From Chloroflexota bacterium (lineage in GTDB: Bacteria > Chloroflexota > Dehalococcoidia > Lucifugimonadales > CATQGZ01), in NCBI GenBank assembly GCA_027624995.1, contig JAQBTI010000186.1:1-5188 (forward strand): DNA of 5,188 nucleotides, read 5' to 3'. The position numbers and the translations under genes were made by a program. The notes beneath the pieces were generated by a model. The model searched no databases. It was given only the letters and a program-made list of their open reading frames with translations, and had not been told where the DNA came from. This document shows, piece after piece, positions 4,677-5,188 of this stretch. How positions within the stretch are numbered: the stretch's first letter is position 1; each line of letters begins with the position of its first letter.

Positions 4677-5188
4677 CCCATGGGAGGAGTAGGTCACGGG
4701 CAGGCCGCAAATGGACGGCATATGCGCATCGGTCCCTTCCGCCCTGGGGTGGTGCCCGAGCGGGAGACAGCGGAGGGGGTTGGGTGGGGAGATCGAGATA
4801 GGACAGAATGGAGCGAACGGGAGCGGGATCGGTGACGAAAGCAATGATGCTCATCGAAGCACCGCAGGACGGGCAGACGAGAGGTAGGACATCGTAGATA
4901 CGCGCGATGAGGGAAGCCCAGCGCGAGGACGGGCCGCCCGGGGCACCGCCTGACGAACCCGCCCCGGCTTGGGTGTCGAGCTGCCCTGAGATCGACTTCT
5001 CTACACTACCCTGCTCACGTCCGAGCGCGATGACCTGGTACCTGAGCCTGGCATTGGGAGCCAGCACGCCGTGATAGCGGTGACGGTGGATGCGTGGCGG
5101 ATGGATGAGGGGGGCGAGTCGTTCGAGGAACTCGAGGGGCGTGAGCGAGAGGGCCGTGGTACCGTCCGGTGTGGGACGGGGAAGCCGA
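4612..5188 (-). CDS. IS91-family (Y2/HUH) transposase, C-terminal part, likely remnant
   Basis: An open frame enters from the right edge on the - strand and ends at a TGA at 4614-4612. The first visible part reads LTPLEFLERLAPLIHPPR followed by RYHGVLAPNARLR (about 5139-5044), the standard stretch of IS91/IS801-type rolling-circle transposases. A later segment, RWASLIARIYDVLPLVCPSC (about 4925-4866), carries the C-terminal CPxC putative zinc-binding motif, then AFVTDPAPVRSILSYLDLP. The HUH and tyrosine catalytic motifs would lie outside the window. Family-like sequence runs out near 4745. The remaining 40 or so residues are unlike the family and overlap the Fic gene's 3' end antisense by 65 nt, so the natural C-terminus seems lost or shifted. 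Family assignment is solid; whether the element is intact on the right cannot be seen. Confidence 0.82.
   Translation of the reverse strand, partial: RLPRPTPDGTTALSLTPLEFLERLAPLIHPPRIHRHRYHGVLAPNARLRYQVIALGREQGSVEKSISGQLDTQAGAGSSGGAPGGPSSRWASLIARIYDVLPLVCPSCGASMSIIAFVTDPAPVRSILSYLDLPTQPPPLSPARAPPQGGRDRCAYAVHLRPARDLLLPWAMSVRSPVVAQCHPGLRSAGL
4712..4723. repeat. Terminal inverted match of the XRE-Fic block (possible cut R'' box)
   Basis: TGGACGGCATAT pairs with ATATGCCATCCA at 3503-3514 in 11 of 12 positions, so the two edges of the XRE-Fic block are inverted repeats. If the block is an integron cassette, this is where its R'' box should be, 36 nt after the Fic stop. The expected next bases AAC are instead GCG, and transposase-like sequence begins within about 20-30 bp. 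I infer that the attC was truncated there by the IS91-type element. Confidence 0.4.

Noticed and set aside
4779..4785. GTTGGGT matching the R' consensus GTTRRRY
   Set aside because: It encodes part of the LPTQPPP segment of the transposase in reverse, a family-like stretch, and has no paired R'' box.
1..5188. CRISPR array, tRNA or rRNA genes
   Set aside because: No regularly spaced direct repeats and no recognisable tRNA or rRNA segments were seen on either strand.

Overview
This is an accessory, high-GC stretch of a bacterial genome. It holds two small XRE-regulated toxin-type operons on the + strand, a 5'-truncated ABC-transporter permease on the - strand between them, and the 3' part of an IS91-type transposase gene on the - strand at the right edge. 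The permease belongs to the MacB/FtsX-like 'ADOP' group, which is expanded in Acidobacteriota and Gemmatimonadota. That, with the GC-rich codon use, makes a soil or sediment member of those lineages a reasonable but low-confidence guess.

Layout. 1-42: the 3' end of a boundary repeat. 69-97: a near-consensus sigma70 promoter with a perfect palindrome in its spacer. 103-471 and 461-778: a HigB/RelE-type toxin and its XRE antitoxin, overlapping by 11 nt. 811-968: an attC-like element bounded by a perfect 9-bp inverted repeat. 968-1104: no recognisable feature. 1105-3375 (-): the permease, with homology reaching about 3405 and stopping at a TAG at 3411-3409. 3400-3508: a second attC-like element. 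3505-3631: a leader with direct repeats. 3632-4105 and 4098-4676: 'mobile mystery protein' A (XRE regulator) and B (Fic domain), overlapping by 8 nt. 4612-5188 (-): the transposase remnant.

The main observation is that related boundary sequences (CGCGYCGGY, then AAC, then NTTAT) sit at about 15-38, 936-964 and 3480-3504, the left edges of the three blocks. Each block start is complementary, perfectly or with one change or deletion, to a sequence just beyond that block's own gene(s). This is the geometry of integron gene cassettes (R'' near the 3' end of a cassette pairing with the cassette's own 5' TTRRRY end). I infer an integron-like cassette array: cassette 1 HigBA, cassette 2 a truncated antisense permease fragment, cassette 3 MmpA-MmpB, whose attC seems to have been lost to the IS91-type element. 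No integrase gene is visible, and two of the three sites are degenerate, so this is a strong hypothesis rather than a demonstrated fact.

Functionally, the window looks like defence/stability cargo (an mRNA-interferase-type TA pair and a Fic/XRE pair) carried by recombination elements, plus a passenger piece of chromosomal permease.
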